From assembly GCA_041588495.1 (NCBI GenBank), contig JBFGWM010000171.1, positions 1 through 6,220 on the forward strand: 6,220 nt of DNA, read 5' to 3'. Position 1 is the first letter of the stretch. Every line of letters begins with the position of its first letter. The position numbers and the translations under genes are program-made. Origin of the DNA: JBFGWM01 sp041588495 (GTDB lineage Bacteria > Pseudomonadota > Gammaproteobacteria > Pseudomonadales > JBFGWM01). Under the pieces are notes generated by a model. The model had not been told where the DNA came from. It made no database searches and was given only the letters and a program-made list of their open reading frames with translations. Below are positions 4,802-6,220 of this stretch, piece after piece.

Positions 4802-5851
4802 ATGGAAATCGACCGCACCCGGCCCGTTCTGGTAACCGGAGCCAACGGCTACGTGGCGTCGTGGCTGGTGAAATACCTGCTGGAAGACGGCATCCATGTT
4901 CACGGCACGGTCCGCGATCCCGACAACCAGGCCAAGGTCGGGCACCTGCGGGAAATGGCGGAAAAAGCGCCCGGAAAACTCACCCTGTTCAAGGCCGACC
5001 TGTTCGACGAGGGCGCCTTCGACGCGGCAATGGAAGACTGCGAACTGGTGTTTCACACGGCGTCGCCGTTCATCGTGCGCGGCATCACCGATCCCGAGAA
5101 GCAACTGGTGAAACCGGCCCTCCTCGGCACCCGCAACGTGCTGGAGGCCGCCAACCGGGTCGCCTCGGTGAAACGCATTGTGCTCACCTCGAGCGTGGTT
5201 TCCGTCTATGGCGACGCCGCCGACATGCAGGATCTCGGCGTCGATGCCTTCACCGAGGAGCACTGGAACACCACCAGCAGCGTGGACCACCAGCCGTACA
5301 ACTACTCCAAGGTGGTGGCCGAAAAGGAGGCCTGGACCATTGCCGGGCGCCAGGACCGCTGGGACCTGGTCACCGTGAACCCCGGGTTCGTGCTCGGCCC
5401 GTCCCTGACCAGCCAGAGCGACTCGACCAGCCTGACCACCATGCTGGAACTGGCCGACGGCACCCTGAAAATGGGCGTTCCCCACCTCGAATTCGGCATC
5501 GTCGACGTACGCGACGTGGCCGTTGGCCACATCCGCGCCGGGTTCACCCCGACCGCGAAGGGCCGCCACATTCTGAACAGCGAATCCATGACCCTGCTGG
5601 AGATGGCCAACACCCTCCGCCAGCGCTTTGGTGACCGCTACCCGTTCCCGAAATCCACCCTGCCGAAGTTCCTGGTGTGGCTGGTCGGGCCGTTCCAGGG
5701 CATCGAGCGCAAGTTCGTGTCGCGCAACGTGGGCTTCCCCCTGCGTTTCGACAACACCTACGCGCGCAATGACCTGAAAATGGAATTCCGGCCCGCCACC
5801 GAGACCGTCGTCGAGCACTTCCAGCAGATGATCGAGGACAAACTGGTCTAG
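4802..5851 (+). CDS. NAD(P)-dependent reductase, extended SDR of the dihydroflavonol/cinnamoyl-CoA reductase type
   Basis: A 349-residue cytoplasmic oxidoreductase. The Rossmann nucleotide-binding motif is VTGANGYVAS (11-20). R38 in TVRD follows the second beta strand and favours NADP(H). The ADLFDEGAF region (65-73) and FHTASP (84-89) are typical of the dihydroflavonol-4-reductase / yeast Gre2 group. Catalytic residues are a serine in LTSS (S130 or S131), Y166 and K170 in the Y-x3-K motif YNYSK. NPGFVLGP (193-200) follows, also standard. Bacterial members usually reduce aldehydes or ketones; the substrate here is unknown and plant-type flavonoid chemistry should not be assumed. The gene is transcribed away from the receiver-domain gene across 165 bases of promoter DNA and begins after an excellent ribosome binding site. 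No partner biosynthetic genes are in the window. Confidence 0.92.
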   Translation: MEIDRTRPVLVTGANGYVASWLVKYLLEDGIHVHGTVRDPDNQAKVGHLREMAEKAPGKLTLFKADLFDEGAFDAAMEDCELVFHTASPFIVRGITDPEKQLVKPALLGTRNVLEAANRVASVKRIVLTSSVVSVYGDAADMQDLGVDAFTEEHWNTTSSVDHQPYNYSKVVAEKEAWTIAGRQDRWDLVTVNPGFVLGPSLTSQSDSTSLTTMLELADGTLKMGVPHLEFGIVDVRDVAVGHIRAGFTPTAKGRHILNSESMTLLEMANTLRQRFGDRYPFPKSTLPKFLVWLVGPFQGIERKFVSRNVGFPLRFDNTYARNDLKMEFRPATETVVEHFQQMIEDKLV

Positions 5852-5880
5852 CGAGGCGGGCCACGGGACCTGCGCAGGGA

Positions 5881-5925
5881 CGCGACCGCCTGATGGGACG
5901 CCGGGTGACTCACCGACGGGTCGCG
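5881..5925 (+). other. Long stem-loop after the reductase gene
   Basis: CGCGACC (5881-5887) pairs with GGTCGCG (5919-5925) over 7 bp, and the enclosed loop holds a smaller GGTG-ACT-CACC hairpin (5904-5914). It begins 30 bases after the reductase stop. No T run follows, so termination is not certain; it could be a factor-dependent end or a transcript-stabilising fold. The rest of the gap between 5852 and 5963 shows no gene. Confidence 0.3.
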
Positions 5926-5963
5926 CAAGCAGCGTGACGAATGTTTAGCCGCGGACAGCATCG

Positions 5964-6220
5964 ATGAAGAAGACTGAAAAGGAAAAGAAAAAGGCCAAGA
6001 AGAGGAAAAAGGAGCGGGACGGTATCCCTGCGTCCGCGAAACGGAGGTTGTCCCCGGCCGAGCGGGAGGTCTCGCTCAATGACGAACAACTCCTGTCGAT
6101 GATCCGCGAAGTGAAAAAACTCGCCCGCGAGCGGCGGTGGCAAGACGTCGAGGTGTTGCTGCGCATGTCCGAGATCATGCGCATCGGACTGGTCGAGGGC
6201 CCGGCGAGCCGGCCAGGCAA
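5964..6220 (+). CDS. Unrecognised protein with lysine-rich N terminus, cut by the window end
   Basis: The frame starts at the ATG at 5964 and remains open for 85 codons to the edge. An in-frame TAG at 5946-5948 makes 5964 the first possible ATG. Residues 1-20 are dominated by K, E and R (MKKTEKEKKKAKKRKKERDG), probably a flexible nucleic-acid-binding or charged helical tail. Then comes a short RRLSPAERE segment, followed by an amphipathic helical part with LNDEQLLSMIREVKKLARER, a W and VEVLLRMSEIMRIGLVEG. High G/C at third codon positions after the lysine tract supports real coding. There is no signal peptide or membrane segment, and the ribosome binding site is weak. I do not recognise a family. 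The minus-strand frame opposite, rich in F and S, is a shadow. Confidence 0.6.
   Translation, partial: MKKTEKEKKKAKKRKKERDGIPASAKRRLSPAEREVSLNDEQLLSMIREVKKLARERRWQDVEVLLRMSEIMRIGLVEGPASRPG

Noticed and set aside
4697..5818. 373-codon minus-strand open frame opposite the reductase
   Set aside because: The plus strand has the Rossmann and Y-x3-K motifs and a strong ribosome binding site; this frame has only G, V and H-rich shadow sequence.

Overview
The window reads as chromosomal DNA of a GC-rich Gram-negative proteobacterium, most likely a gammaproteobacterium. The evidence is the linkage of a short 4.5S-type SRP RNA gene (ffs) to dnaX-ybaB-recR, plus the DnaX, YbaB and RecR sequences themselves. 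I cannot name a genus. Seven protein-coding genes (two cut by the window ends) and one RNA gene account for nearly all of the sequence, and no stretch over 300 bases lacks a gene.

Layout. Minus strand, in order of transcription: a protein with two response-regulator receiver domains and no output domain (4636-3812); a putative lipoprotein of the metallo-beta-lactamase fold (3742-2786); the SRP RNA gene with its own promoter (about 2714-2590); then dnaX (2487-811), ybaB (762-439) and recR (434 to beyond position 1). Plus strand: an extended short-chain dehydrogenase/reductase of the dihydroflavonol-reductase type (4802-5851), divergent from the receiver protein, and an unrecognised protein with a lysine-rich start (5964 to beyond 6220).

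How the genes work together. DnaX is the clamp-loader ATPase of DNA polymerase III. YbaB is a nucleoid-associated DNA-binding protein. RecR acts with RecO/RecF in recombinational repair. The three form a close-packed replication/repair cluster. SRP RNA is the core of the membrane-protein targeting particle and commonly lies just upstream of dnaX in gammaproteobacteria. The receiver protein, the MBL lipoprotein and the reductase are accessory genes; their mutual relationship is not shown by the sequence beyond adjacency and a shared divergent promoter region.

Main points of interest. (1) recR looks normal for about 102 codons, then continues in frame into sequence that is not RecR and resembles a secreted-protein domain, so it is a real rearrangement or an assembly chimera. 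(2) dnaX carries a ten-A run at codons 411-414 where slippage into either other frame meets an early stop, predicting a gamma form of about 414 residues besides the 558-residue tau; a hairpin abuts the run. (3) The SRP RNA has a well-placed promoter implying a leader of about 23 nt. (4) The divergent receiver/reductase promoter region contains palindromes sharing a half-site. I see no clear evidence of a wholly new multi-gene system.
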